Below are positions 17,791 to 27,236 of a DNA stretch of 64,000 bases, piece after piece. The stretch is from Actinomycetota bacterium. Lineage in GTDB: Bacteria > Actinomycetota > Acidimicrobiia > IMCC26256 > PALSA-555. Positions within the stretch are counted from its first letter, which is position 1; the number at the start of each line of letters is the position of its first letter. Position numbers and translations under genes: made by a program. The notes beneath the pieces are model-generated. The model saw nothing but the letters and a program-made list of their open reading frames with translations, ran no database searches and was not told the DNA's origin. The stretch spans positions 139,271 to 203,270 of the forward strand of contig PLJD01000043.1 in the NCBI GenBank assembly GCA_003140175.1, given 5' to 3'.

Positions 17791-18953
17791 CACCGCAGGC
17801 TGCGAGCCCCACCGAGCTGGCCTCGTGGCGGGAGTTGTTGACGGGCCTTGAGGCGCTCGGGGTGCGGCTTCTCAAGGACGACTTCCCAAACGATCCCGTC
17901 GGGCGCAATGAGGCGTTCCGTCATCTCACCGAGCAGCTGCTGTGCTGGCTTGAGTGGTCGATCGGATACGGCGACGCGTCGGCGCCTGCTTTCCAGCGCC
18001 AGAACGACCTCGTGACCCCGTGGGGGGGACCCAATGCCGACAACGTGTACCGGCACGCGCGGGTGAGCCCCCGCCACCGCTACCGGATCCGCGGCAGGAT
18101 GAACTCGTGCGAGGAGTTCGCGCTCGCGATCCGCGAGGGCTTCCGCCACACGGAACGGCCCGCGACGCTCGCCGAGCTCACAGCGTCGGACATCGGCATC
18201 GGACGCGGCGACGACTTTGAGCTGCTGCTCGGTGGCGCCGGCAGCGAACCGAACCGGGTTCCGCTCCCCGAAGGGGCGATCATGTGCTCAATCCGCGAGT
18301 ACTACTTCGACTGGCAGCCACGTGAGCCGGCCACGTTCACCATCGAATGTCTCGACGGCGAGTCGACTGAGCGGCCGTCGTTCGCCGAGAGCATCCATGA
18401 AGCGCTCGACCTCACCGAGCGGTCCCTTGTGTACTGGAACGACTACCTGCGCGACGCGCGTATCAAGCAGGACGACAACTCCTTCGGCACTCGCATCGAC
18501 GTCCCTCGCGGATTGCAGCTCTCGCAGTTTGCGTTCTGCTTCTACGACCTCGGCCCCGGCGAGGCGCTCGTGGTGGAGAGTGACCTACCCGACGCACGCT
18601 ATTGGAGCCTCCAGCTCTACGGGATGCACTTCTTCCGCGCCTTCGATGTCGGACGCATCACGAGCCTCAATCACCGGCAGGCGACCGTCGGTGCCGATCG
18701 CCGGCTCCACTTCGTGCTCGCGGATCGCGATCCTGGTGTCCCGAACTGGCTCGACACGATGAACTGTCGCGTCGCGCTGCTCAACTTTCGCTACTTCTGG
18801 GGATCCACGCTGCCGACCTTGGAGACGCGGGTCGTCCCGTTCGACAGCGTGCGTGCCGCGCTACCGGTGGCGACGCGCGTCATCGACCCCACCACGCGCG
18901 AGCAAGAACTGCACGCCCGTCGCGACCACCTCGCATGGCGCTTCCGAACCTGA
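17787..18953 (+). CDS. DUF1214-like protein of unknown function
   Basis: 388 residues, ATG overlapping the sulfotransferase stop by four bases. Recognisable parts are VYRHARVSPRHRYRIRG, the EGAIMCSIREYYFDWQ segment and RYWSLQLYGMHFFRAFD followed by RDPGVPNWLDTMN, which resemble the beta-rich DUF1214/DUF1254 domains. No catalytic motif, signal peptide or membrane helix is seen. Such proteins recur beside sulfotransferase, thioesterase and SDR genes in actinomycete lipid catabolic operons, and its coupling here supports a shared substrate. Biochemical function is unknown. Confidence 0.7.
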   Translation: MTPQAASPTELASWRELLTGLEALGVRLLKDDFPNDPVGRNEAFRHLTEQLLCWLEWSIGYGDASAPAFQRQNDLVTPWGGPNADNVYRHARVSPRHRYRIRGRMNSCEEFALAIREGFRHTERPATLAELTASDIGIGRGDDFELLLGGAGSEPNRVPLPEGAIMCSIREYYFDWQPREPATFTIECLDGESTERPSFAESIHEALDLTERSLVYWNDYLRDARIKQDDNSFGTRIDVPRGLQLSQFAFCFYDLGPGEALVVESDLPDARYWSLQLYGMHFFRAFDVGRITSLNHRQATVGADRRLHFVLADRDPGVPNWLDTMNCRVALLNFRYFWGSTLPTLETRVVPFDSVRAALPVATRVIDPTTREQELHARRDHLAWRFRT

Positions 18954-19103
18954 TGGCCGTGCCAGTCACGACAGCTGCGCTCATCGAACAGTCCACGATG
19001 GCGCTCCTTTGCTCCGCTCACTCAACAACATCGGGTTCGCCTCGGCATAATCGATGACGCAGCCCCGCGCGACGAGCTCCGGTGTGGGGGCCCAGTGGTC
19101 ATC

Positions 19104-20234
19104 TCAAGACCGCGCGGGCGGGTCGAGGAAGCCGGTGAGGCCCGTCGGCTCGTGGGGACCGATGAGGGCCTGCTCCAACACGCCGATGCCGGTGCGACCC
19201 TCCATGCGCGCCACGACGACGTTTTGGAGGTGCCAAGTGCTCGGGTCGGGTTCCTTGAAGTCGTCGAGCTTGATCGACTCGTGGCCCACCGCGAGCTCGC
19301 CGTGGATCGAGCCGTGGCCCCAGTCCGGATGGGTGTAGCCGATGCCGCGCATCCGGAACGTGTAGAGCGTCTCGAGGTTGATCCGGTGCTTGGTGCCGTC
19401 CGGGCCGACGAGGTCAAAGACCGCGGCGCGGATGATCCGCGACTGCGGGTAGAAGTCGAGCTTGTAGCGGAAGTCGATCATCTCGGTGGAGTTGTCGACA
19501 CCGATGCCCCACGTGGGCGCGTCGGGGCTCTCCAACACGGGCACGAACAGCGTGCTCTCGAGCCACCGGGTGCCGTTTGGCCGCTCGTGCAAGGCCAGGT
19601 GCGTGCAGAGATCGTCGAAGTACAGCGGCGCCCACAGCCAGAACGCCCCGCCACCGAAGCTGGCACGGTTCGTGGGAACGTGGGTCGAGAGGCCGCGCAT
19701 GCCCCAGGAGCGGTCGCGGGTGCCGAACACTCGAGCCGGGTCGACCGCGATTGTGCGGCCGTCGACCGTGACGGTCCCTTCCCAGGTGCCCCATTGCGTG
19801 AGGCGCGTGTGCTCGTTCACGACGATGCCGTCGGGCGTGACGTTGCGCTGCCGGGGCTCCTCGATCACCACCGTGCGCGCCTGCCACGTGAGGTCAGCCG
19901 TGAGCCCCGACGCGTTTGGGGCGACGGTGAAGCGGAGGGTGCGCATCGCCTCGACGACCTCGACGCGGATGGGACCCACCTCGGTGGCGCGGTCGAGGGG
20001 CATGCGGCCCGAGGCGAACACCGAGTGCTCGATACCGTCGATGACGACGCTGAGCGCGCCGTCGATCACGCCGAGGACCGGATAGTGGCCCATCGCGGCG
20101 CCGATGTAGAAGGCGCCGTCGCGCTCGTGTCCATTGAAGAAGTAGCGGTCGTAGTGGTTGGGATCACCCGACGACGGTGTCGCGACCGGGTCGGCGTCGG
20201 CGTGGATCGGGAAGTCGTCCCAGGGAGTCAGCAT
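19104..20234 (-). CDS. conserved protein of unknown function, lipocalin/hydroxyneurosporene-synthase-like
   Basis: 376 residues from ATG 20234. The sequence is rich in beta-strands with many aromatic residues: HYDRYFFNGHERDGAFYIGAAMGHYP, FGTRDRSWGMRGLSTHVP, FGGGAFWLWAPLYFDDLCTHLALHERPNG and a C-terminal TGIGVLEQALIGPHEPTGLTGFLDPP. RDRSWG and the double beta-barrel style resemble the AttH/CrtC-type lipocalin superfamily, which binds or modifies hydrophobic molecules. No signal peptide is obvious. A decayed relative appears near 21537-21898. Monocistronic or with the hydrolase upstream (55-base gap). Confidence 0.65.
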   Translation of the reverse strand: MLTPWDDFPIHADADPVATPSSGDPNHYDRYFFNGHERDGAFYIGAAMGHYPVLGVIDGALSVVIDGIEHSVFASGRMPLDRATEVGPIRVEVVEAMRTLRFTVAPNASGLTADLTWQARTVVIEEPRQRNVTPDGIVVNEHTRLTQWGTWEGTVTVDGRTIAVDPARVFGTRDRSWGMRGLSTHVPTNRASFGGGAFWLWAPLYFDDLCTHLALHERPNGTRWLESTLFVPVLESPDAPTWGIGVDNSTEMIDFRYKLDFYPQSRIIRAAVFDLVGPDGTKHRINLETLYTFRMRGIGYTHPDWGHGSIHGELAVGHESIKLDDFKEPDPSTWHLQNVVVARMEGRTGIGVLEQALIGPHEPTGLTGFLDPPARS

Positions 20235-20289
20235 GGGACCATATGTACAAGTCCATCGCGTGATCGCTCAAATGCGGCGGCGATGCCGG

Positions 20290-21069
20290 TCACGGGGCCG
20301 ACCCACCCAGGTGCGCGGCCAGGAACGAAGCCGCGTCCTCCCAGGAGCGCTCGTCGGCTTCTTGGTGGTAGAGTGAAGAGCCGTGGGCGTTGAAGGCGTG
20401 GCCCGCACCGGGGTATTCCGCGATGGTCGCGTTCACACCCCACTCCTCGAACCTCCGACGGACGTCGGTGAGCTGCTCCGGTGGGTACACCACGTCCTGG
20501 TCGCCCACGATGAAGAGCACCGGGCACGGGATGTTCCAGAGCAGGTCGACGACGTGCACGGGCTTCTTGGCGTCGAGCATGTCGAAGCGGGGCTGGCTCG
20601 GGTAAAAGAGCACCGCGGCCGCAAGGTCTGGGCGGAGGCACGCAGCGAACAGGGCCAGGGTTCCCCCCGTGCAGTAACCCCAGCTCGCGACGCGCGAGCC
20701 GTCGACGTCGTCACGCGCGTGCAGGAACTCGATCGCGTCGAGGAGGTCGTGCACGGCCCGCCCGAAGTCGAGGGCGTTGATGTGGGACATGAGGGTGTCG
20801 AAGTCGTCGTACGCCTCGGGATCGGGTGGCCCGGCGCCGCGGTAGTAGTCGGGCACGATCACGACGTATCCGAGGTGCGCGAGCGTGGCGCCAAGGCGGC
20901 GGATGAACGAGTTGATACCGGTCCCCTCCGCCCCGATGGCCACCGCGGGGTGCGGGCCGCCGGCGAGGGGCCAGCACAGCACCGCCGACGTCAACCCGTC
21001 GCGCACGGGCAATGTGATGGTCTCCACGACGATGTCGTCGTAGCGGTCGGTGGTCGGTCGGGTCACCAT
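20290..21069 (-). CDS. dienelactone hydrolase family protein
   Basis: 259 residues, ATG 21069. The catalytic triad is complete: Cys in GYCTGG (near residue 124), Asp in FIVGDQDVVYPPEQ and His in EYPGAGHAFN. A cysteine nucleophile and the length are typical of dienelactone hydrolases and their carboxylesterase relatives. Predicted to open a lactone or hydrolyse an ester, in the cytoplasm (no signal peptide). Transcribed towards the 19104-20234 gene with a 55-base gap, so they may share a message. Confidence 0.88.
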   Translation of the reverse strand: MVTRPTTDRYDDIVVETITLPVRDGLTSAVLCWPLAGGPHPAVAIGAEGTGINSFIRRLGATLAHLGYVVIVPDYYRGAGPPDPEAYDDFDTLMSHINALDFGRAVHDLLDAIEFLHARDDVDGSRVASWGYCTGGTLALFAACLRPDLAAAVLFYPSQPRFDMLDAKKPVHVVDLLWNIPCPVLFIVGDQDVVYPPEQLTDVRRRFEEWGVNATIAEYPGAGHAFNAHGSSLYHQEADERSWEDAASFLAAHLGGSAP

Positions 21070-21536
21070 GGCGGCGAACTTAGCAAGGTGGTAGACCGCG
21101 ACCGATGAGCACCGGCGAGGGCAGGCGCCAGCTCGACGCGCATGCTGAGGTCCTTGTTCGGGACGCCGGTGAGGGCGGGGCGAGTTCGGCCCGCGATGCC
21201 GCGGTTGGTTCTTGGCTCCAGTCTTTCAGCGCCACGCGCGGCCGTCAGCGTCTTGCTAAGGCGGAGGTCGCAGGCTTTGTGACTGCAGCGCCCACGCGAA
21301 GGCGCGGGTGAAGGGTCCTACGTCGGCACCGAGCCGGAGCACGCGCCCTTTGCATCCCAGAACGATCTCAGAATCGCTTTGAGGGGGACGTCTGAGAAGC
21401 ATCCGGACCATGGTCGTCACACGCCGACCGACTCGAGTCGGAACGCTGCCCCACAGATGCAGAGCGTCAAGGCACGGCGGGAGTTGACCGCACCATTGAC
21501 GACTGCGCTCGAAACTGCTGTACAAGCGGCTCGAGG

Positions 21537-21898
21537 TTGTGCTTCGCGTCAAGACACGACCCAAGGCGCCCCGCTGGGTGCCGCGAGGTCAGCTTTGGGG
21601 TGCGGTCGGCTCTCGCGTTCGAGGTGGTGTCCGAGCCCTGCTTTCATCTGGACGCCGGCGTGTACCTCGGGTTCGACGGCCCCTACCGCGGCGAATGGCG
21701 CGGGTCACTCCACGTCGACGGCGAGCGGATCGCCAACTGCTCGGCGTTTCATGAGGCCCGCCGCCTCCAGCAGATTCGCGACACCGTCGTTTACGTCGTG
21801 GACCCCGGTGGTGACGGCGAAGGGTGGGGGACTGCGAGCCGATCGTCACCGGCGGGGACCCCGAGCTCGGCCTCGAGGAGGCGGACTCCTTCATGTGA
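21537..21898 (+). pseudogene. remnant of a lipocalin-like protein
   Basis: Frame 3 reads FHLDAGVYLGFDGPYRGEWRG, then IRDTVVYVVDPGGDGEGWG, and after a frame change near 21830 continues as DCEPIVTGGDPELGLEEADSFM to a stop at 21898. This reads as the C-terminal third of a protein with the same beta-rich style as the gene at 19104-20234; family membership is by resemblance only. No matching upstream part exists, so it is truncated as well as frameshifted. Confidence 0.45.
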
Positions 21899-22109
21899 CC
21901 CCCAGCGGGCGCGACCGAGACCTCCGGGCCGACACCGTCGTGCCCCGCCCTGCGCCTGTGGCGTGTCTCTATTCGAACTGGCCCCGACCAGCGAGGAAGC
22001 ATCCAGGGCTTGGGTGCGGCGCGGACCCTGAAGCGGCTACGGTCCGGGTTGCCTCGCGACCCGGCAACCGACAAGGCCCCTGAGGTCCCGAAGCGCGGGG
22101 GCGCCGGCT

Positions 22110-22232
22110 TGAGGAGACGCCGCCGACACTGCGCCGCGCAATTCGCGGAGCACCGACGACATCATGCGCGAGTTCGGGCCGCATGGAACAACGACATTCA
22201 TCCGGTTCAAGATCGACGGCGCGGTCAAGTGA
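22110..22232 (+). pseudogene. short C-terminal protein remnant, unidentified
   Basis: A frame ending at the TGA 22230-22232 reads STDDIMREFGPHGTTTFIRF followed by KIDGAVK. Protein-like composition, stop 16 bases before the next start, but no start or recognisable domain. Family unknown. Confidence 0.3.
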
Positions 22233-22248
22233 AGGGGACGGAGAGACC

Positions 22249-23946
22249 ATGACGGCGGCGGGTCGCTTCGTCCGGCCGCTCCCCGTTGTCGACGACGACA
22301 ACGCGCACTTCTGGCGAGGCGGCGCCGTCGGCGTGCTCCGGTTCAAGCAGTGCACCGCATGTGGCGCGCTGTTGCACCCTCCGCCTCCGGTGTGCCGCTA
22401 CTGCCGGTCGGAGGACATCGGCGTGGCCGACGTCTCGGGCCGCGGTGTTGTGGTGGGAGTCACGGTCAACCATCAACCGTGGGACCCGCGCTTCCCGCCA
22501 CCGTTCGTGATCGCAACCGTGGCGATCGAGGATGACCCGCGCGTTCGCGTGATCACCAACCTCGTCGGTGTCGATCCGGACGAGGCGCACGTCGGCATGC
22601 GGGTACGCGTCCGGTTCGAGGCCGTCGAGGACGTTTGGCTCCCGCTGTTCGAACCCGCCGGCGGCGATGTCGACGAGCTCCCATCCGATGAGACGCCTCC
22701 CGAGGACCACCGACGCTGGGTCCGGCCCATGCCCGAGACGGAGAAGTTCGAGGACCGGGTGGCGATCACCGGTATCGGGATGTCGCGGATTGGCCGACGC
22801 CTCATGTTGCCGCCGCTCGCCCTCACGGTCGCCGCCGTCAAGGATGCCGTGGCCGACGCCGGGCTCACGCTCGACGATATCGACGGGTTGTCCACCTACC
22901 CGGGGGGAGGCGCCGAGGGTGGCTTCGGGGAGGGTGGCGTCAGCGCGCTCGAGGACGTCCTCGGCCTCCGGCCCACCTGGTACAACGGCGGCGGCGAAAC
23001 CTTTGGCCCGGCAGGTTCGGTCGTCGCGGCCATGCTGGCGGTCGTGGCCGGCCTCGCTCGTCATGTGGTGTGCTTCCGCACGGTCTGGCAGGCGACGTTC
23101 GCGGCCCGCCAACGAGCGCGTGATCCGGAGGGTGTCAACCCGTACGGCACCGCGGGGGTCGTTGGGCTCGCGGGCACCCGGGTGCCCGGCTACAGCGCAC
23201 CGTATGGGGTGGGGTCGGCGGCCAACAACCTGGCGATGTGCGCCTCCCATCACTTCCGCCGGTACGGGACGACGCGAGAGACGCTGGGGTGGGTGGCACT
23301 CAACCAACGCGCCAACGCCGCCCTCAACCCCAAGGCGATCTACCGCGACCCGCTCTCGATGGATGACTACCTGTCGGCGCGTCTGATCAGCACCCCGTTC
23401 GGGCTCTACGACTGCGACGTCCCCGCCGACGCAAGCGTGGCGGTGATCGTCTCTGCCGTCGACGCCGCACGCGACCTGGCGAAACCGCCGGTGCTGGTCG
23501 AAGCGGTCGGGACGCAGATGACCGAACGGGTGGCATGGGAACAGTCGACGATCACCCACGAGCCTCAGGTCCTCGGACCCGCCGCCCATCTCTGGTCACG
23601 TACCACCCTGCGGCCGCCCGACGTCCAAGTCGCCGAGTTGTACGACGGCTACACCTTCAACTGCGTGTCATGGCTCGAGGCCCTCGGCTTCTGTGGGATC
23701 GGCGAGGCAAAAGACTTCCTCGACGGTGGTCATGCCATCGCCCGGGAGGGTGGCGTCGTCGCCCTCAACACCCACGGCGGCCAACTCTCCGCCGGGCGCA
23801 CCCACGGCATGGGCCTCATGCACGAGGCCGTCGTCCAGCTCCGCGGTGAAGGCGGCGAACGTCAGGTCGCCGACGCCCGGGTCGCCGTCGTCAGCAGCGG
23901 CGGCCTCACGCCCGCAGGCGCAATCCTCCTCCGGCGCGACTCCTGA
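22249..23946 (+). CDS. DUF35 (zinc ribbon plus OB-fold) fused to thiolase-like retro-aldolase
   Basis: 565 residues, ATG 22249 after GGAGAG. Residues 1-150: DUF35 with zinc ribbon CTACG...CRYC (Cys-x2-Cys twice) and an OB-fold (GRGVVVGVTVNH, HVGMRVRVRFEAV). Residues 165-565: lipid-transfer-protein/SCPx type thiolase, with VAITGIGMSRIGRR, AGSVVAAMLAVVAG, ELYDGYTFNCVSWLEALGF and NTHGGQLSAGRTHGMGL. The usual thiolase nucleophile Cys is absent at the GGGETFGPAGS position. In steroid side-chain catabolism the DUF35 domain of ChsH2 must pair with the aldolase Ltp2; here both halves are one chain. Expected to cleave a beta-hydroxyacyl-CoA; substrate unknown. Confidence 0.85.
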   Translation: MTAAGRFVRPLPVVDDDNAHFWRGGAVGVLRFKQCTACGALLHPPPPVCRYCRSEDIGVADVSGRGVVVGVTVNHQPWDPRFPPPFVIATVAIEDDPRVRVITNLVGVDPDEAHVGMRVRVRFEAVEDVWLPLFEPAGGDVDELPSDETPPEDHRRWVRPMPETEKFEDRVAITGIGMSRIGRRLMLPPLALTVAAVKDAVADAGLTLDDIDGLSTYPGGGAEGGFGEGGVSALEDVLGLRPTWYNGGGETFGPAGSVVAAMLAVVAGLARHVVCFRTVWQATFAARQRARDPEGVNPYGTAGVVGLAGTRVPGYSAPYGVGSAANNLAMCASHHFRRYGTTRETLGWVALNQRANAALNPKAIYRDPLSMDDYLSARLISTPFGLYDCDVPADASVAVIVSAVDAARDLAKPPVLVEAVGTQMTERVAWEQSTITHEPQVLGPAAHLWSRTTLRPPDVQVAELYDGYTFNCVSWLEALGFCGIGEAKDFLDGGHAIAREGGVVALNTHGGQLSAGRTHGMGLMHEAVVQLRGEGGERQVADARVAVVSSGGLTPAGAILLRRDS

Positions 23947-23950
23947 CGAG

Positions 23951-24775
23951 CTATGGGTCGTCCCCCAGCACGGCGGCTCGGGTGTCGGGGATTGGGATCA
24001 GCTGCTGGTAGTCGACGAACGCTCGGAGCGTGTGGCCGCCGTCGACGGCGAGGCGCTGACCGCTGACCCACGACGACTCGGGCCCCGCGAAGTAGCGGAC
24101 GGCCTGGGCGATGTCGTCGACCTCGCCGTTGCGGTTGATCGGCTGCCCGGCGAGGAACGCCGCCATCATGTCAGCGTCTCTGAATGCACCCGCGGTCGCG
24201 GGCGTGCGGGTCATGCCCGGCTGTACTGAGTTCACCCGGATGTTGAGCTCGCCGAGCTCGTTGGCAGCGACCCGCACGAGCTGGTCGACCGCAGCCTTGC
24301 CCGCGCTATACGAGGCGAGGTAGCGCGCCGAGAAGACCGCCGCGGTCGACGAGATCGCCACGAACGAGCCGGAGCCGTTGCGCACCATCGCCTGTCCCGA
24401 GTACTTCAGGAGAAGGTAGACCGGCCGCACGTTGGCATCGACCTGCTGGCTGAACTCGTCGTCGTCGAACAACAGCACCGGCTTGATCACGCCACGACCA
24501 GGCACGACCACGGCGATGTCGAGGCGGCGCTCGTCGTCGGACGCGGCATCAACTGCCTCGCGTACGGACGCGGCGTCGAGCGCATCGCAGACTGCGTAGA
24601 CCACGTCGAGGCCGTCGGTGGCGAGTTCGGCCGCGGCGTCCTTCAACTTCTGCTCGGTGCGTCCCGCGAGGGTGACCATGGCCCCGTCACGCGCGAGAAG
24701 GCGGCCCGAACCGAGGCCGATACCGGACCCTCCGCCGACGACGATCGCGCGGCGACCTTTCAGTGCCCCGTCCAT
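23951..24775 (-). CDS. SDR family NAD(P)-dependent oxidoreductase
   Basis: 274 residues, ATG 24775 with AAGGA upstream; the frame continues to 24829 without similarity. Cofactor loop GGGSGIGLGSGRLLA, active-site Ser in AISSTAAVF and YSAGKAA with Tyr and Lys, PGMTRT substrate loop, WVSGQRLAVDGGHTL. The structural Asn motif reads VVPGRG instead of NNAG. A 20-residue C-terminal extension (VDYQQLIPIP) follows the normal end. Convergent with the DUF35-thiolase gene, four bases apart, and 89 bases after the LLM gene on its own strand. Confidence 0.86.
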   Translation of the reverse strand: MDGALKGRRAIVVGGGSGIGLGSGRLLARDGAMVTLAGRTEQKLKDAAAELATDGLDVVYAVCDALDAASVREAVDAASDDERRLDIAVVVPGRGVIKPVLLFDDDEFSQQVDANVRPVYLLLKYSGQAMVRNGSGSFVAISSTAAVFSARYLASYSAGKAAVDQLVRVAANELGELNIRVNSVQPGMTRTPATAGAFRDADMMAAFLAGQPINRNGEVDDIAQAVRYFAGPESSWVSGQRLAVDGGHTLRAFVDYQQLIPIPDTRAAVLGDDP

Positions 24776-24864
24776 AGTGCTCGTCCTTTCGATCAGAGGC
24801 GGGTCGCTCGGGAGACGCCAGTCCGCCACGGGTGGGGCCGCGACCGTGTCGGCGAACTCACCGA

Positions 24865-25857
24865 TCAGACCGGATCCGAGCGGCCGGCGGCGACGCGGAA
24901 CGCGTGCACGATGGCGCGCAGCTCGTCGAGCGCGGCCGACGCGTCACCGGGCAGCGTGAACCGCGCACGGAGATCCGTCAGACCTGCGTCGGCAAGATGC
25001 GGTACGACATCCATGGTGCGTTCGACGTCAAGCGTTCCGTCGTCACGCTTCACGAACGGCAGAGTGCCCACCACCTGAAGGTCCGATACTTCGTGCCCAG
25101 CGTCGGCCAGGGCGTCCTTCATCTGTGCGATGCCGACCCTGGGGTCGGCGGCCGCCGGACCCCACGGAACCCATCCCGAGCCGAATCGTGCCACGCGGCG
25201 CACAACCCGCGCGTTGACGGTGCCGCTGATCCAGATGGGGATGCCCCCAGGTTGCAGCGGCTTCGGCATCATGTGGATCGCCTCGAAGTGCAATTCGGGC
25301 GAGTGGTACTGGGCGCGGGGGTCTCGCCAGAGCGTCTGGCACACCTCCAGTGAGTGGTCGAGGAGCCGCCCGCGGTTCTCGAAGTCCAGCCCGGCCGCCT
25401 CGTACTCCTCGCGCTGCCAGCCGACACCCACCCCGAGGTCGAGCCGGCCGCCGGAGAGCACGTCGAGGGTGGCCGTGCTCTTGGCGAGCACCGCGGGTCG
25501 ACGGAGCGCCGCGACGATGATGTTGGTGCCGAGGCGGATGCGCGACGTCATGCCGGCAAGCACCGACAGCGTGGTGAGAGGCTCAAGCCAGTGCCCGTCG
25601 GATCCCGTGGGCTGCTTGCCCCCGGCCTGACCGCCGATCTCGGGGCGCCCATACTCCTCCAGGTGCTCGCCGAACACGACGTGGTCGGACAGGACCAGGC
25701 GGTCGACCCCCGCCCGGTCGAAGGTACGTGCCTGCTCGAACAGCGGTTCCCAGCTCCCCGGGTCTGACGACGAGAACGACGTCACGCCCGTCGAGAGCTG
25801 GACCGGCGGGCGGGAGCTCAGGTTCGTCGGCTCTCGGCTGGTGGAAGCGGGCACCAC
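24865..25857 (-). CDS. LLM-class F420-dependent oxidoreductase
   Basis: 330 residues from the GTG 25857, just after the SDR stop at 25860. The luciferase-like barrel shows DRAGVDRLVLSDHVVFGEHL, SRIRLGTNIIVAALRRPAVLAKS, LSGGRLDLGVGVGWQREEYEAAG and GIPIWISGTVNARVVRRVARFGSGW. F420 use is inferred from the family. Co-transcribed with the SDR at 25860-26714 by position. Substrate unknown. A longer upstream frame overlaps the SDR and is not real. Confidence 0.85.
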   Translation of the reverse strand: MVPASTSREPTNLSSRPPVQLSTGVTSFSSSDPGSWEPLFEQARTFDRAGVDRLVLSDHVVFGEHLEEYGRPEIGGQAGGKQPTGSDGHWLEPLTTLSVLAGMTSRIRLGTNIIVAALRRPAVLAKSTATLDVLSGGRLDLGVGVGWQREEYEAAGLDFENRGRLLDHSLEVCQTLWRDPRAQYHSPELHFEAIHMMPKPLQPGGIPIWISGTVNARVVRRVARFGSGWVPWGPAAADPRVGIAQMKDALADAGHEVSDLQVVGTLPFVKRDDGTLDVERTMDVVPHLADAGLTDLRARFTLPGDASAALDELRAIVHAFRVAAGRSDPV

Positions 25858-25859
25858 GG

Positions 25860-26714
25860 CTAGAGGCTCCGCGGACGGTTCACGAAGCGACGCGCGCTCG
25901 GCGAGTAGAACCAACCACCTCCGGCCTTCGTGCCACCGTCCACGGGGATGTTGTGGCCGGTGACGTAGCCGGACATGTCCGAGGCAAGGAACAAGGCAAC
26001 GCGGGCCTGGTCCTCGGGCCAGCCGAGCCGACCGACTGGTGCCCACGAAGGCCACAGGGTGTCCTGGTCCTCGCCGCCCGTCATGTAATCGACCTGCGGG
26101 GTTTGCGTCAGATCGGGTCCGATGCCGTTCACTCGCACGCCCTTACGCCCGTACAGGACGGCAAGGTTCGTCGTGAAATGGGCGACCGCCGCCTTCATCG
26201 CCCCATAGACCGGGTCGTTCGGATAACCGCGCATGCCCTCGACCGAATGCACATTCACGATCGAACCGCGCCGATGCTCGATCATCGACCCGATGAATGC
26301 ACGCGTGACCGTGAAGAAGTGTTGCAGGTTCACCTGATACATCGCCTCGATCGACTCGGGCGTGGATTCGTTGAACCGAACCAGGGGCCGAAAATCACCG
26401 ACATTGTTGACCAGGACATCGACACGGCCGTGCCGATCGAGCACCGTGGTCGCCAAGCGATCAACGTCGGGCTGTCGCGTGACATCCACGATGTTCTTGT
26501 GCGCGACAGCGCCCCCCGCCACAATCGCCTCGACCGTTCGGTCGGCACGCGCCGCGTCGATCTCGGCGATCTCGATGATCCCACCGTGGCGAGCGAACAA
26601 ACGGCTCACCGCTCCCCCAATGCCATCCCCACCGCCCGTGACAACCACCACCCTGCCGTCAAGCAAGCGATTCCAGTCGTCGATCGGTGCAATATCGCTG
26701 GATGACTGGGTCAT
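25860..26714 (-). CDS. SDR family NAD(P)-dependent oxidoreductase
   Basis: 284 residues from ATG 26714. Cofactor loop TGGGDGIGGAV, NNVG, active-site Ser in VHSVEGMRG and YGAMKAA, tail GHNIPVDGGTKAGGG. All catalytic residues are present. The word CAGTCAAGTAGATGG on the minus strand, seven bases before the ATG, is identical to the core of the dyad at 6284-6315. Start of a minus-strand pair with the LLM oxidoreductase. Confidence 0.88.
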   Translation of the reverse strand: MTQSSSDIAPIDDWNRLLDGRVVVVTGGGDGIGGAVSRLFARHGGIIEIAEIDAARADRTVEAIVAGGAVAHKNIVDVTRQPDVDRLATTVLDRHGRVDVLVNNVGDFRPLVRFNESTPESIEAMYQVNLQHFFTVTRAFIGSMIEHRRGSIVNVHSVEGMRGYPNDPVYGAMKAAVAHFTTNLAVLYGRKGVRVNGIGPDLTQTPQVDYMTGGEDQDTLWPSWAPVGRLGWPEDQARVALFLASDMSGYVTGHNIPVDGGTKAGGGWFYSPSARRFVNRPRSL

Positions 26715-27236
26715 GGCACACCATCTACTTGACTGACCGACTTGGCATTCTTGAGCGCCGCCTCTCCGGTACGCAACTCCGCACCAGGCGCGGCGCGCTC
26801 GACATCGCCAACGCCAGGATCCTCGGTTCCTCTCGGCCCCTCGCGAGTTGATCGTCCGCATTGACCCGGCATTGGCGAACCGTAGGGCTGTTCCGACCGA
26901 CGGCCGGACCGGGTTGCCCCGCGCCGTCAATGGGCTCCCGCGGAGCCGGGCGAACACCATCCATGGTGGGCCGGCCGAGGTCAGCCGCAACGTCCTGGGC
27001 GAGCGCGTGCTCGGATTAGCGCGCGAGGCCGACCCCTGCCGCGACGCCGGGTGGACGGACGTATCCCGGAGCTGATCCGAGTCCGCCTGGGTCAGTGGCT
27101 GCCAGGTCGGACCAGACCGTTTCGGCGGTTGTATCGCCGAGTGGTTGCGTCCAAGTGACGCCAGACGTATCGTGCGTTTCGTCCTTCGATCTCTCGCGCT
27201 GCAATCGCCACCGCGAGGCGACTGCGGGAGGAGACC
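26715..27236. other. 520-base region with an acyl-CoA dehydrogenase remnant
   Basis: Between the divergent SDR and the amidohydrolase set. Apart from the remnant at 26950-27075 nothing protein-like is seen; the part from 27076 to 27225 should contain the promoter of the amidohydrolase region, ending in an excellent ribosome site GGGAGGAGA at 27226-27234. Confidence 0.45.
26950..27075 (+). pseudogene. C-terminal remnant of an acyl-CoA dehydrogenase
   Basis: Frame 1 ends IHGGPAEVSRNVLGERVLGL followed by AREADPCRDAGWTDVSRS and a stop at 27075. This is the standard tail of FadE-type acyl-CoA dehydrogenases (HGGT-x-E-x-x-RN-x-x-x-ERVLGLPR-E-P plus a W..V.RS end). Upstream codons are not acyl-CoA-dehydrogenase-like, so only the last 40 residues remain. 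Confidence 0.6.

Larger units (their letters stand above)
21070..22248. other. 1.2-kb region with only gene remnants
   Basis: No intact gene. The two fragments described at 21537-21898 and 22110-22232 are both plus-strand tails of lost proteins. 21070-21530 shows no coding character. The downstream DUF35-thiolase gene has its ribosome site GGAGAG at the end of this region. Confidence 0.45.

Noticed and set aside
18980-19103. Protein-like minus-strand text after the stop at 19104 (VIDYAEANPMLLSERSKG)
   Set aside because: The upstream protein ends at a natural family-like terminus and this 38-codon stretch has no recognisable family.
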